A stretch of 13,169 nt of DNA, taken from positions 44,075 to 57,243 of the forward strand of contig BEXV01002349.1 in assembly GCA_003118195.1 (NCBI GenBank), written 5' to 3'. Below, piece by piece: positions 1 to 8,160 of the stretch. The notes below the pieces were generated by a model, which did not search any database, was not told the origin of the DNA, and saw only the letters and a program-made list of their open reading frames with translations. The DNA comes from Hemicentrotus pulcherrimus. Lineage: Eukaryota; Echinodermata; Echinoidea; Camarodonta; Strongylocentrotidae. The translations under genes and the position numbers were made by a program. Position 1 is the stretch's first letter. Each line of letters starts with the position of its first letter.

Positions 1-3
1 TGG

Positions 4-35
<32 letters not shown>

Positions 36-78
36 GTGGTGGTGATGATGATGATGATGATGATGATGATGGTGGTGG

Positions 79-113
<35 letters not shown>
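1..113. repeat. (GAT)n / (GGT)n trinucleotide microsatellite
   Basis: Uninterrupted TGA/TGG triplets alternate between long GAT blocks and short GGT blocks. It reaches the window edge, so its true length is unknown. It lies in intron sequence. Confidence 0.97.
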
Positions 114-699
114 CTGTAATAATGAACAATTCTCGCTATCGCCAATAAGCCCAAAATACCCAGATGTAGCCTCTTGGACAGACTGTAATTTCGAGCCACT
201 TCCAGGACTTACATACGGTACCTCCAGTGTATAACGGAAAGCGCATGGGCAATGCGCGTATGTGTCCAAAAGCTATTTCAAGGTCCCTACATTATGATGA
301 AGGGAGCAAAGAAAAAACAAGAGAAAGATACTCTAAATCATATCGATGACCAGATAGAAAAAATGGAAGGCCATTCTCCAAACTCAAGAAATCAAATGAA
401 GGGCTTAACTTTTAGAATACCTCAACAAACAGTATTTGTCCATTGGTCATCCAACAAACCTTATATTTCAGTCCTGTCCATATAACAAGTTTTCTCAATT
501 GCCAATGTGAACAGAACCAATGAAGGTTGACATTCTTATTTGTATACTTCTTCTTGCTCTTGCCCATCACATATCCAAATATCTTAGTTTTTGTTTCAAA
601 ATCATGATGCGTGTATTTTACTTTGGTTAAGAAAAATGATTAAATCCATTTTTAATCCATCTTTGTTGTTTTATTTTTCAACCATATATATTTCTACAG
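114..699 (+). other. intron upstream of exon A, no gene seen
   Basis: The stretch at about 120-300 is less AT-rich than its surroundings and has a small GCGCAT/ATGCGC hairpin (241-257), perhaps an old repeat, but I could not assign it. A 77-codon open frame at 252-485 has low-complexity Lys-rich composition and no family resemblance. No exon matching the missing upstream part of alpha-SNAP was found here. Confidence 0.6.
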
Positions 700-880
700 A
701 GGCTATATCTTCTTTGCAGCAGGCAATAGAAATTTACACAGACAAAGGCAAGTTTACAATGGCGGCAAAGCATTACATCAGCATAGCTGAGATCTATGAG
801 AATGAACTGGTAGAACTGGATAAAGCTATTGAGAACTATGAGAAAGCTGCTGACTTCTACAAAGGAGAGGACTCTAACAG
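700..880 (+). CDS. NAPA: alpha-SNAP exon A (first in window)
   Basis: The acceptor is the AG at 698-699 after a T-rich tract, and the donor is AACAG|gttaga at 881. The exon enters with two bases of a split Glu codon and leaves in phase 2 (AG|C, Ser). It encodes [15 protein letters not shown] at its start and ends YKGEDSN. A pyrimidine-rich AG at 718-719 could act as an alternative acceptor, also in frame. I prefer 700 because the Glu-Ala-Ile...Leu...Ala-Ile-Glu spacing then matches the family. The exon covers helices of the central TPR-like superhelix. Confidence 0.92.
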
Positions 881-3800
881 GTTAGACTATATTCATTATG
901 TGACATGCAGCATTTTCATTCACACTCAATTGGTTAGAATGAGAACATTTTCATAATTGTTAACAAACAAAATAAGAAAGGTAATTATTCATGTATTGAA
1001 AAGCCCCACTGAGGTTTAAGATAAGGCAATCTCTTCACTTTATAAAATAGGGTTCTACCATACCAATACTATGCATTATACCTTATGTGAAAAGACAGCC
1101 TTTAATGGTATTAATCAGTGGTATGCAGCTACGTGTCCTAAAAGCAAAATGAACAGCAAGGGGCATAGGAAGGCCAGAGAATTAGAGGTCATTTTATTTG
1201 GAGTCAAGGTTATGATGAGAAAAAATGACTCAAAGATTGAAAAGGGAATAAATTCTGAATAGTCTATTTGCTCATGTCATGTGGACTGGCCCCCTTTCAT
1301 AATCATATTACCAAGAAGAAGTAGATTTACAAGAAGATAGATTATAATTATGATTCATTAGCTTACAAATACCAAGAAGTCACCAAAATCCAATGTGTTT
1401 AACATGATTGTTGTTCTTGTCTGTAGAACTTACTTACCAGATATAGACACATGTGTTCTTTCTTAGTTTGCTATGTTGTGGTGTTTGTTTAATATCTCTT
1501 TGGTGGCTTTAAGTTCTCTAATCACCATTTTGTTAGTGCTATACAATGATTTTAACTATTGGAAATTTATTTGTGTTTATTTTTTTCTTATTTGTTTGAA
1601 TAGCTCTGCTAATAAATGTCTGTTGAAGGTGGCCATGTATTCAGCTCAACAAATGAACTATTCCAAGGCATGCCAGATCTATGAAGAAGTAGCTTCATCA
1701 GCTATGGACAATTCTCTTCTTAAGTATAGTGCAAAGGATCATTTCTTCAAGGTGAGTACTTTGGTTATCTTTTCTTCAGTTCTCCCAGTGTTGTTTTTGT
1801 ATGGACTATGCACTGCAGTGTATGAATGTCATCAATCCATTGTACCAAATGCGACCTGGTGCCACAGAACTACCAAAAAGTCACCAGAAATGGCCATTTA
1901 GTTCATGTCTCTTTCTGAAAATGGAGATTCTCAGCTTTAACATGATATATTACTCATCCAATTAAGAAGAGAGAAGAATGTTCAAAAAAATATTATTTTC
2001 AGAGAAAAGGCATTTAAAGTCTGTAGTCTTGTTGGTTTCCATCACTCTGACTCCTAAGGTATTGTGCAAGGTGGAACAAGGAGGTTTAAAACTCTATTGA
2101 AATTTCTGTGACTAAATAGACAGATAAACTTGGCACACTAATTACATCCTGTTCTTTATTTCATCTAAGTAATCATGTAACAGCTTACTCGTTTAATGAA
2201 GTTTAAAATGGAACTAGTAGCTACCGGTAAGCCACAGTCAGAAATGCATGAGAAAGTACAACAACAAGTAAAGATCAAGATCAGAAAGTATAGGTTTACA
2301 AAACACTGCCAAAATACCACTTTTATATTATTTTGTGATGTCAAGTTTGAAATCACATGGAAGAAAGTATACTCTTTCAAGAAATACTGAAATGAAAATT
2401 TGACCATCCTGACCAAATATAAATACATCTGTATTGAGCTCTAACTGAATTTCACACCTTGCTATTGTGTTTGCGGTTTATAGTTCTATACCATACTTTA
2501 ATAGAAATTTGTGTGATTTATACTCTTTTATTTTTATAGTGCAAGAGACTGATGGTTTTTCTTTCTTTCAAAGCAACTATTTATTTCTTTTCACACAGCC
2601 CTACCTGTGACAATATTGTAATTTTACTGGAAAAATGCAAGATCCAATTTTTGATAGTGATAGCCTTACTTTGCCAGACTGATTAGAAATTGAGTACATC
2701 CATCTATTTCCGAACAAGTTGAGCTTATAGATGTTGCTTTATGTCCTAGCAGGGATTTTTTTTTTTTAACCAGGTACTTCCAGGTTCCAAGACCATTGCT
2801 CTAGCCCTACACTTAGCCACCTTGCCTATCAGGTACTCTTGTACAGAGAAAATCAGAAAGTATTTAAAATGATTGTCTGTTTTTATTTGTGTATGATATC
2901 ATTAATGTATTTGTCTATTTCAGGCTGCATTGTGTCATCTTTGCATAGATCTTCAGAATGCACAGTTAGCATTACAGAGATATAATGACTCATTTGCTAC
3001 GTTTGCAGATAGCAGGGAATATAAACTCTTACAGGTGAGTCAATATCTCAGTTGGTTCATATTACATGTTGTGGCCCACTATCAAAATCTTAAATGCAAT
3101 TTCCTTTGAGAAATTTTAGATGAAGGTCGAGTAGGTTATCTTTTCTGCGACTCTAGGCTGAAATGAATTTGAATAACCTTGTTGTAACCCAGCTATTGGA
3201 ATAACGGTTCATATTTAAGGTGAGTAACAGAAATTGGGAAACCTGATCACTTTTTTAATAAAAACAACAAAGGAATCGCTTATATTGCATATGTTCTAAT
3301 TCTTCATATTCTACTCTTAGATGTTGATGATTGCTGTACATGTGAGTGTTGATATAACCACATACCAACAATGAGAAGCAAAGATTGGTTTATATTTTAC
3401 ACTGATAAATAAATTCTATTATAACAAAAACTTTGAACTAAGGGACATGCCCACTAGTCACACATCTAGAAGGTAATTTTGGTATGCTCATACCAGACAT
3501 GGTCCTCAAGTTAAGGATATTTTGTTCTTACCTTTGAGTGGAGTAAGCATCAGGATTCACAGTATCTTTTATATTAGCAACTCATAAGCAACATGTTTAC
3601 AATGATGACCAATATAACTGAGTGTCTGTACACTGTGACTCATTTCTGAACTTTGATTTAGGAAGTAATCAGAAAATTAGAAGAGCATGATAATGCTAAC
3701 TTGGTGATGTAGCTGGTTTCCTTTTTTCTCTGTAGATACTAATTGGAGCAACCAAAGACTATAATGTTAATATCATTTTCATGGTGATGTTCTTGTTTTT

Positions 3801-6433
3801 GTTGTTTTCTCGATAGAAATTAATTGGAGCATTAGAAGATCAGAATGAAGATGCCTATACTGAAGCTGTAAGTTGTGCTTTCATGTGTTTCTTCTTACCT
3901 GATCTAGATCAGTCTATAGAGTAGTTTTCAAGGACTTAAAGGAACTACAGTATAAAGCTTTTCAAATTCACCCTTACTTGAGTAAGACCATGTAAACACT
4001 AAAGCGTACTAAATAAGAAAAAAGGAAAGATTAGAAAATTAAGCAGCTAACAGAGCAGCTTAAAGGTACAAGTACTATGTCTCTTTTGCAGGTTAAATTC
4101 CAATGGCATTTGAAAGATACCGTAATTAACGGTGTATAAACCGCACCTTTTTGCCGCAGAAAAAATGTCACAGTCGGGGGTGCGGTTTATACACGTTACA
4201 CCCAAAAACAAACAAAAAGTACGTCAAAACCAGCACGAATTTGGACATATGGGACTACCACTATGGTACAGGACATTTCCCACACATTTTACCGACAATT
4301 TCATCTTGTATTGTTGACATGAAGACGCAAATAATCTTCCAAAAACAACATCTGCCGATAGATCTTGATCTAAGTTAGTGCCAATGCATTGCAAAAGTAA
4401 AAGAAGGGGCCGTATAACGGACCTGCCGCGAAGCATCCAGCACGCGAAGTCACCATTTTCAATCCATTTCAATGTATACATTCAAAAAAACTGCAGGTTA
4501 TGGCATCGATGCGGGATGGCGGCGCGGTCTAAGGCGCTGGTTTCGGGTCCGACTCTACATCTGCTCGCAAGAGTTCGACTCCTGCCGTCGTCCAAAAAAA
4601 AAAAATATTTTTTTATTTTTTTAAAGGTTATAATCGGGGTTGCGGTTGTGCACGAGGGCGGTTTATACAACGTTAATTATGGTACCGGTAATACTAATTT
4701 AGAACTCCCCTTAAAAAAAGGGGGGCTTGAAAATGTCTTTAAGTGGGAAAATAACAACCATTAGTTATCAAATCGACTTAGGGTCTATAGAGCCAATAAG
4801 TAATAGTCTTGATTTTCAGACCATTGTACCGCATGGTCCTATGTTTTATGCCACGCAAAGATTCAATCTGTTTAATTTTGGCCATTACAAAAAGTGGGTT
4901 ATGGATGTAGACAAATCCTTTAACAGCTCATATTATGTATGTTATTACCAAAGAAAAAAAAAAGCATGTCAGTCACTTAATAGTGTCTGACAGTGAAGTC
5001 TAGCAAGTAAACGGGTTTCCTTGCATAATTTGAATATTGGGACACTGCTAACGTTTAAATTTAACAGATAGGACATACATGACATATTCATTATTCCTGC
5101 AAAGTTCTACAGAATTTGAGGTTGTATGCAAAAGGGAGATAGTATCGATAACCCTATTTTAACTGGGCTATTTCAGACCGGGTTCTTACTATGGAAGGGG
5201 GTCAATTTAGGATCTTGGCCGTTTCACTACCGATTGCCCCGAAAATTTGAATACATGTCAAGTGAAGTGTATAGAAAACTATAGTAATTTAATTTTTTGA
5301 AAAATTCACTCATTTGCATATTTATGGTAATTTATGCAAATAAGGTCATAAAATTCACATTTTTGCCCATCATACATTATTCATATTTAAGCATTCTTTT
5401 TAACTACTTATATTTGTTAAACCATTTGGAATAATAAAACAACACCAACAAAATCGGAAGAGCCAGGTTATTCCTTATGTTATCTCTTGTTTTGATAATT
5501 TCTTATTTATTTCATTGATTTTTTAACTTATGTATTTTATAGTTTTTGTTGTTTTATTTCATTAATAAATACAATACAACTATTTTGACCCCAAAACAAA
5601 CACCTAAACTTGAAACAAGACTAAATAACCAATGTTTTGTCATTTTAGGAAAAATGACATTCCCATATGTTTTGTACACAAATCGCAAAAATGAGCGATT
5701 TTCGGGCTGACATGCAAAGAGAAAAGTTCATGTGACATTGTAACTGTACGTCCGATTTTCGAAAAAATCATTTTAAAAGATGCATAAGACTTGAAAGAAA
5801 AAAGTCATGAAAGGAAAATTTTATATCTCCCGCGGTTTTGGAGTAGTCGCAAAATTTCTACATAATGTTAAGACAAGTAGTAATGGAGAAGCTGTGTCTC
5901 AAGGTTCATTTCATTGTCGCCCCAACAGCCTCCAAGCTATGGGACATAGATAGATAGATAGATCGATAAATACTCTAGTACGTCACTCAAGTTAAGTGTG
6001 ATTTGGAATAGGAAGAATTTGTCATTAGATAGGACCTTGGTATTCTAGTTCATCACTCAAGTTAAGTGTGATTTGGAATAGGAAGAATTTGTCATTAGAT
6101 AGGACCTTGGTATTCTAGTTCATCACTCAAGTTAAGTGTGATTTGGGATTTGGATTAGGCAGAACTTTTCGTTAGATGGGGCCCTAATAAAAATTGGGAG
6201 TCACAAAATAGTTACTAGCATGATTCATAAAATCTGTAATAAAAATGTCTTTCTTTTTTTTTAGCATTAAAAGTTGATGTTTGAGTTACTTTACATTTAT
6301 TAGTATATTTCTTATTTGTTGTATTGTATTACAGGTGAAGGAGTATGATTCTATCTCTCGTTTGGATCAATGGCTTACTACTATTTTATTGAGGATTAAG
6401 AAAAGCATTAGCAGTGATCCTGACCTACGGTGA
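700..6433 (+). CDS. NAPA: alpha-SNAP (soluble NSF attachment protein), 5'-truncated, five exons in window
   Basis: Alpha-SNAP is the cytosolic adaptor that binds assembled SNARE bundles, recruits the AAA+ ATPase NSF and stimulates its ATPase, so that SNAREs are disassembled after membrane fusion. The fold is a right-handed superhelix of TPR-like helix pairs. The five exons (700-880, 1604-1751, 2924-3034, 3817-3867, 6335-6433) join in frame to 590 nt, about 196 residues plus TGA. Recognisable family blocks in order are [67 protein letters not shown] and [16 protein letters not shown]. The protein ends in Asp-Leu-Arg; the penultimate Leu matches the family position known to be needed to stimulate NSF. 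Animal family members are near 295 residues, so about 100 N-terminal residues lie upstream. Introns are phase 2, 0, 0, 0. Invertebrates often have one alpha/beta-type SNAP, so NAPB would be an equally fair name. The family call is secure; the alpha versus beta label is not. Confidence 0.96.
881..1603 (+). other. intron A-B, no other feature seen
   Basis: This 723-nt phase-2 intron runs from gttaga to gaatag. It is AT-rich and holds only open frames that look random. No repeat is evident by eye. Confidence 0.85.
1604..1751 (+). CDS. NAPA: alpha-SNAP exon B
   Basis: The acceptor is tttgaatag|CTCTGCT and the donor is TTCAAG|gtgagt at 1752. One base completes the split Ser codon from the previous exon, and 49 codons follow. 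These begin [20 protein letters not shown] and end with [10 protein letters not shown], one of the best conserved stretches in the family. It leaves in phase 0. Confidence 0.95.
1752..2923 (+). other. intron B-C, no other feature seen
   Basis: This 1172-nt phase-0 intron runs from gtgagt to tttcag. It contains a T run near 2755-2767. Open frames on both strands at 2165-2428 overlap each other and show no family signal. Confidence 0.85.
2924..3034 (+). CDS. NAPA: alpha-SNAP exon C
   Basis: The acceptor is ttgtctatttcag|GCTGCA and the donor is TTACAG|gtgagt at 3035. It has exactly 37 codons, phase 0 at both ends, starting [20 protein letters not shown] and ending DSREYKLLQ. It joins exon B to give the family block FFKAALCH. 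The next exon is the one with two extra upstream copies. Confidence 0.95.
3035..3661 (+). other. intron following exon C, up to the first exon D copy
   Basis: It starts gtgagt. The intron ends at 3661, 3735 or 3816 depending on which exon D copy is chosen. A 21-nt exon-like segment with AG and gtgagt borders lies at 3321-3341 and is discussed under findings. Confidence 0.8.
3662..3703 (+). other. candidate alternative exon D'' (first of three tandem copies)
   Basis: This is a 42-nt, phase-0 exon-like segment with acceptor ctttgatttag and donor TTG|gtgatg. It encodes [14 protein letters not shown]. Aligned without gaps to the first 39 nt of exon D (3817-3867) it shares 25 of 39 bases, including the run ATTAGAAGA. 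At protein level the I, L, E, acidic and amide/His positions correspond. A stop (TAG 3710-3712) follows immediately if the donor is not used. It is either a mutually exclusive exon or a decaying duplicate; the pyrimidine tract is modest. Confidence 0.5.
3736..3783 (+). other. candidate alternative exon D' (second of three tandem copies)
   Basis: This is a 48-nt, phase-0 exon-like segment with a strong acceptor (ccttttttctctgtag) and donor ATG|gtgatg. It encodes [16 protein letters not shown]. It shares 25 of 39 aligned bases with exon D, including the 11-base run TAATTGGAGCA that encodes Leu-Ile-Gly-Ala. It also shares the 9-base donor context TGGTGATGT with copy D''. The hydrophobic end (IIFM) is unlike the acidic end of exon D, so the 3' boundary or its functionality is uncertain. 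Confidence 0.5.
3817..3867 (+). CDS. NAPA: alpha-SNAP exon D (main copy)
   Basis: The acceptor is gttgttttctcgatag and the donor is GAAGCT|gtaagt, the strongest donor of the three copies. It has 17 codons, phase 0, encoding [17 protein letters not shown]. This matches the family segment that follows ...DSREYKLL and precedes [11 protein letters not shown], about 33 to 49 residues from the C terminus. It is the default exon by similarity. Two related copies lie within 155 nt upstream. Confidence 0.93.
4118..4144 (+). repeat. left terminal inverted repeat of the 4118-4684 element
   Basis: It pairs with 4658-4684 at 25 of 27 positions; the mismatches are at repeat positions 5 and 15. Confidence 0.85.
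4502..4624 (+). mobile_element. tRNA-Leu-like SINE (tRNA-derived retroposon)
   Basis: From about 4510 the sequence resembles the 5' half of a class II tRNA-Leu (GGGATGGC, then GGTCTAAGGCGCTGG), giving a pol III A box. A B box, AGTTCGACTCC, follows at about 4571-4581. A short A-rich and T-rich tail follows at 4593-4624. Both sides carry the 7-bp direct repeat AGGTTAT (4495-4501 and 4625-4631), as expected for LINE-type target-primed insertion. Acceptor and T stems pair poorly, so it is not a working tRNA gene. It sits inside the TIR element and is therefore the younger insertion. Confidence 0.78.
4658..4684 (-). repeat. right terminal inverted repeat of the 4118-4684 element
   Basis: It is the reverse complement of 4118-4144 except for two bases. 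It is preceded by a related degenerate copy (GCGGTTGTGCAC, 4642-4653) in the same orientation. Confidence 0.85.
5946..5968. repeat. (GATA)n microsatellite
   Basis: About five GATA units, the last interrupted by a C, lie immediately before the 70-bp tandem repeat. Confidence 0.85.
5981..6180. repeat. 70-bp tandem repeat, two near-identical copies plus a diverged third
   Basis: Units start at 5981, 6051 and 6121. Copies one and two differ at one visible base over 70 nt. The third matches for about 25 nt (CACTCAAGTTAAGTGTGATTTGG) and then diverges. The array ends about 155 nt before exon E. Confidence 0.95.
6335..6433 (+). CDS. NAPA: alpha-SNAP terminal coding exon E
   Basis: The acceptor is ttgtattacag at 6334. 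The exon has 32 codons plus TGA (6431-6433), phase 0, starting [16 protein letters not shown] and ending in ...SDPDLR. This is the most conserved part of the family: the C-terminal helices and tail contact NSF. The penultimate Leu is preserved. The 3' UTR continues in the same exon. Confidence 0.96.
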   Translation: MKEYDSISRLDQWLTTILLRIKKSISSDPDLR

Positions 6434-7198
6434 ATCCATCTCATCTTACAATCCATAGTCTGAGGCAAATAACACATCATATTAACCATGCATGTACAAT
6501 TGAAGTTTGTTTGCTGCAATCAGTCACTTCTGTTCTCTTTATGTGTATGTATGTATATATTAAATATATATATTACAACAAATATTATGCCAAGTGTTCG
6601 TATGGACTTAAACAGTTAATCACATCATTTTTTTGTATGGCTTGCAGATGAAAAAAGGGGAGTTCAGATGATTTTGGTTTATTTGTTTACCTGCCTCTCC
6701 TGCTTCATCCCCAAGCTACCCTCTATAGTTGTTATGTCTCTGCCAAATAGTAATTACATATTGGCAAAGGTAGTTAGTAAGGTAGTGAATGTGTGTAATT
6801 GGGTTTTTACAGATGTGTATCAATCAGATATGATTATTTACATATGTATATAAATGTATAAAAAACAAAAACTTTTGTTTAAATCTTTTACAAGTACCCT
6901 TTTCTTTCTTTTGAATAACTCTGATAAAAAGAGGTTAGTTTGAAAAAAAGCAATGAAGAGACACCAATATAGGATAGTCTAACTGTAAGGAAATGAATGT
7001 GATATAGAGCAAAAACAGTAGTGAAGTGGGGGGGGGGGGAGATCACAGAGAGAGCGAGAAGTTTCATAGGGATGATGCTTTGTCTTTCCTTGACACATTT
7101 TTCCTTTACTATCATTGGGATTAAATGAATTGTATCATGACAAAGGTATTGAAAGACATATCATATATGTTGCAAGTGATTTTGGTGTTTTCTAAATA

Positions 7199-7294
7199 CA
7201 TGTAGCTTCATTTAACACTGTCTTAATGTTTGTCAAATTCAATACCGGTAAGCTCTTCAGTATTCTCACTTGTATTGTTAAATGAAACTACATG
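7199..7294. repeat. 96-bp inverted-repeat hairpin, MITE-like
   Basis: The arm at 7199-7217 (CATGTAGCTTCATTTAACA) matches the reverse complement of 7276-7294 at 18 of 19 positions, around a 58-nt loop. No coding content. It could be a tiny TIR element or a structured RNA segment in the 3' UTR. Confidence 0.7.
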
Positions 7295-7956
7295 ATCAAA
7301 AAATGATTTTCACTTCTACTCAGTAAATCTATTAAGAAGGAATTGGACAACTGGATGTAAGTAAAATCTACTGTTTATTTATTGATTCTTATCAAGGGTA
7401 AGATGTGTATACTGAAAGTCTTGCCAACATTGTTTTCATGGTCAAAGACATACATTCTTGTAATGCCTTTTATTGTCAAAAATAGATTAGTTAGATATAT
7501 TCCATGCATATTGATAATGTATATTTTGTCTTAGGAGTAGGACTAATTTTATAAGCATGGTATTATACATTACTTGTGCATTGATGTCTTATCTTGTAGT
7601 TAGACTACTCATGATGAAGAACCTTTTTTGTTGGTAAACCTTTTTGCAATTACATCAGAAGTTCTATTATGACTGTCTTTCTTCTTTATGGTTTATCATA
7701 GAAATATCCAGTTTTAACCAAGTGAGATTATCTTTAAATTTTCCATCGCAAACAGTGAAGAAAATCAGCTTTGCCAATGCTTTTACTAAGATTTGTTCAT
7801 GTCCATGTTGATAAAATAATGATAATACAGTGAATTTTTTAACTTCCCTAAAACTGTTTCTAGGCACTATGGTGATTTTGACCTAGCAGCCATTATGTAT
7901 AAAAAGTATAGTACTCTATGTGTCACGTAATGGACCTTTTCCCTATTTTACTGTTT

Positions 7957-7962
7957 AATAAA
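7957..7962 (+). terminator. candidate poly(A) signal AATAAA
   Basis: This is the first AATAAA after the alpha-SNAP stop on the + strand, with a GT-rich element downstream. Later AATAAA hexamers at 8781, 9875 and 10046 are alternatives. Confidence 0.35.
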
Positions 7963-8013
7963 AGCACCTATAGATATTAAAGAGTGCAGCATAAACATTT
8001 TCAATCATATCAA

Positions 8014-8160
8014 GCCATACAGTGATTGTATGAGCGTGTTAATCAGCAGTCAGATCATTGGCCATACAGTGATCATATGGTCGTGTTACTTGGTAGTCAG
8101 ATCATTAGCCATACAGTGATCGTATGGTCGTGTTACTTGGCAGTCAGATCATTAGCCATG
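8014..8160. repeat. 47-bp tandem repeat, three copies plus start of a fourth
   Basis: Units begin with GCCATACAGTGAT at 8014, 8061 and 8108; the fourth is cut off after GCCAT at 8155. Copies two and three are nearly identical, and copy one is more diverged. Confidence 0.93.

Larger units (their letters stand above)
4118..4684. mobile_element. non-autonomous TIR DNA transposon (MITE-like), interrupted by a SINE
   Basis: The ends at 4118-4144 and 4658-4684 are 27-bp inverted repeats matching at 25 positions, of the form TACC(G/A)TAATTAACG(G/T)TGTATAAACCGC. The terminal TA on each side may be a TA target duplication. Core copies of GCGGTTTATACAC recur inside both ends, as subterminal transposase-site repeats do. 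No transposase is encoded; open frames of 61 to 128 codons inside it are unrelated to known families as far as I can tell. Length is 567 nt, or about 437 without the inserted SINE and one copy of its flanking repeat. TA suggests Tc1/mariner/pogo type, but the superfamily is not assigned. Confidence 0.8.
3868..6334 (+). other. intron D-E, repeat-rich
   Basis: This 2467-nt phase-0 intron is the longest in the window. It carries a nested pair of mobile elements (4118-4684), a GATA run and a 70-bp minisatellite. The span 4685-5940 has no gene I can support. It includes a 9-bp inverted repeat containing the ATGCAAAT octamer (5312-5320 and 5333-5341) and a short AATCGC/GCGATT hairpin (5681-5700). 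This span may be old transposon sequence, but I cannot define ends. An 87-codon open frame at 4727-4990 is not recognisable. Confidence 0.8.
6434..7962 (+). other. probable alpha-SNAP 3' UTR (end uncertain)
   Basis: AT-rich non-coding sequence directly follows the TGA. The first canonical AATAAA on this strand is at 7957-7962, followed by a GT-rich stretch near 8025-8040, so a 3' UTR of about 1.5 kb is plausible. An ATTAAA at 7120-7125 could give a shorter form. The span includes a TA/TATG-rich patch (6546-6575) and a 12-base G run (7028-7039). Open frames of 61 to 75 codons here look random. Confidence 0.5.

Noticed and set aside
252..485. 77-codon open frame before exon A
   Set aside because: It does not resemble the missing N-terminal part of alpha-SNAP or any known family, and it lies within intron sequence.
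718..719. Alternative acceptor for exon A (cttctttgcag)
   Set aside because: It looks like a good splice site, but using it removes Glu-Ala-Ile-Ser-Ser-Leu-Gln, whose EAI..L pattern matches the family. Kept only as a possible variant.
2165..2428. Overlapping open frames on both strands in intron B-C
   Set aside because: The frames are mutual shadows with low-complexity composition and no conserved motif.
4511..4592. Functional tRNA gene
   Set aside because: A and B boxes are present, but the acceptor and T stems do not pair, the anticodon stem is one base short, and flanking direct repeats indicate a retroposon.
4132..4764. Several 61 to 128 codon open frames on both strands
   Set aside because: They lie in the TIR element, run through its inverted repeats and the tRNA-like SINE, and show no transposase motifs.
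4727..4990. 87-codon open frame
   Set aside because: No recognisable domain, intronic position, and ends in a Lys-rich low-complexity run.
5150..5930. Possible further transposon in intron D-E
   Set aside because: The tone of the sequence suggests an old repeat, but I could not find matching termini or target duplications.
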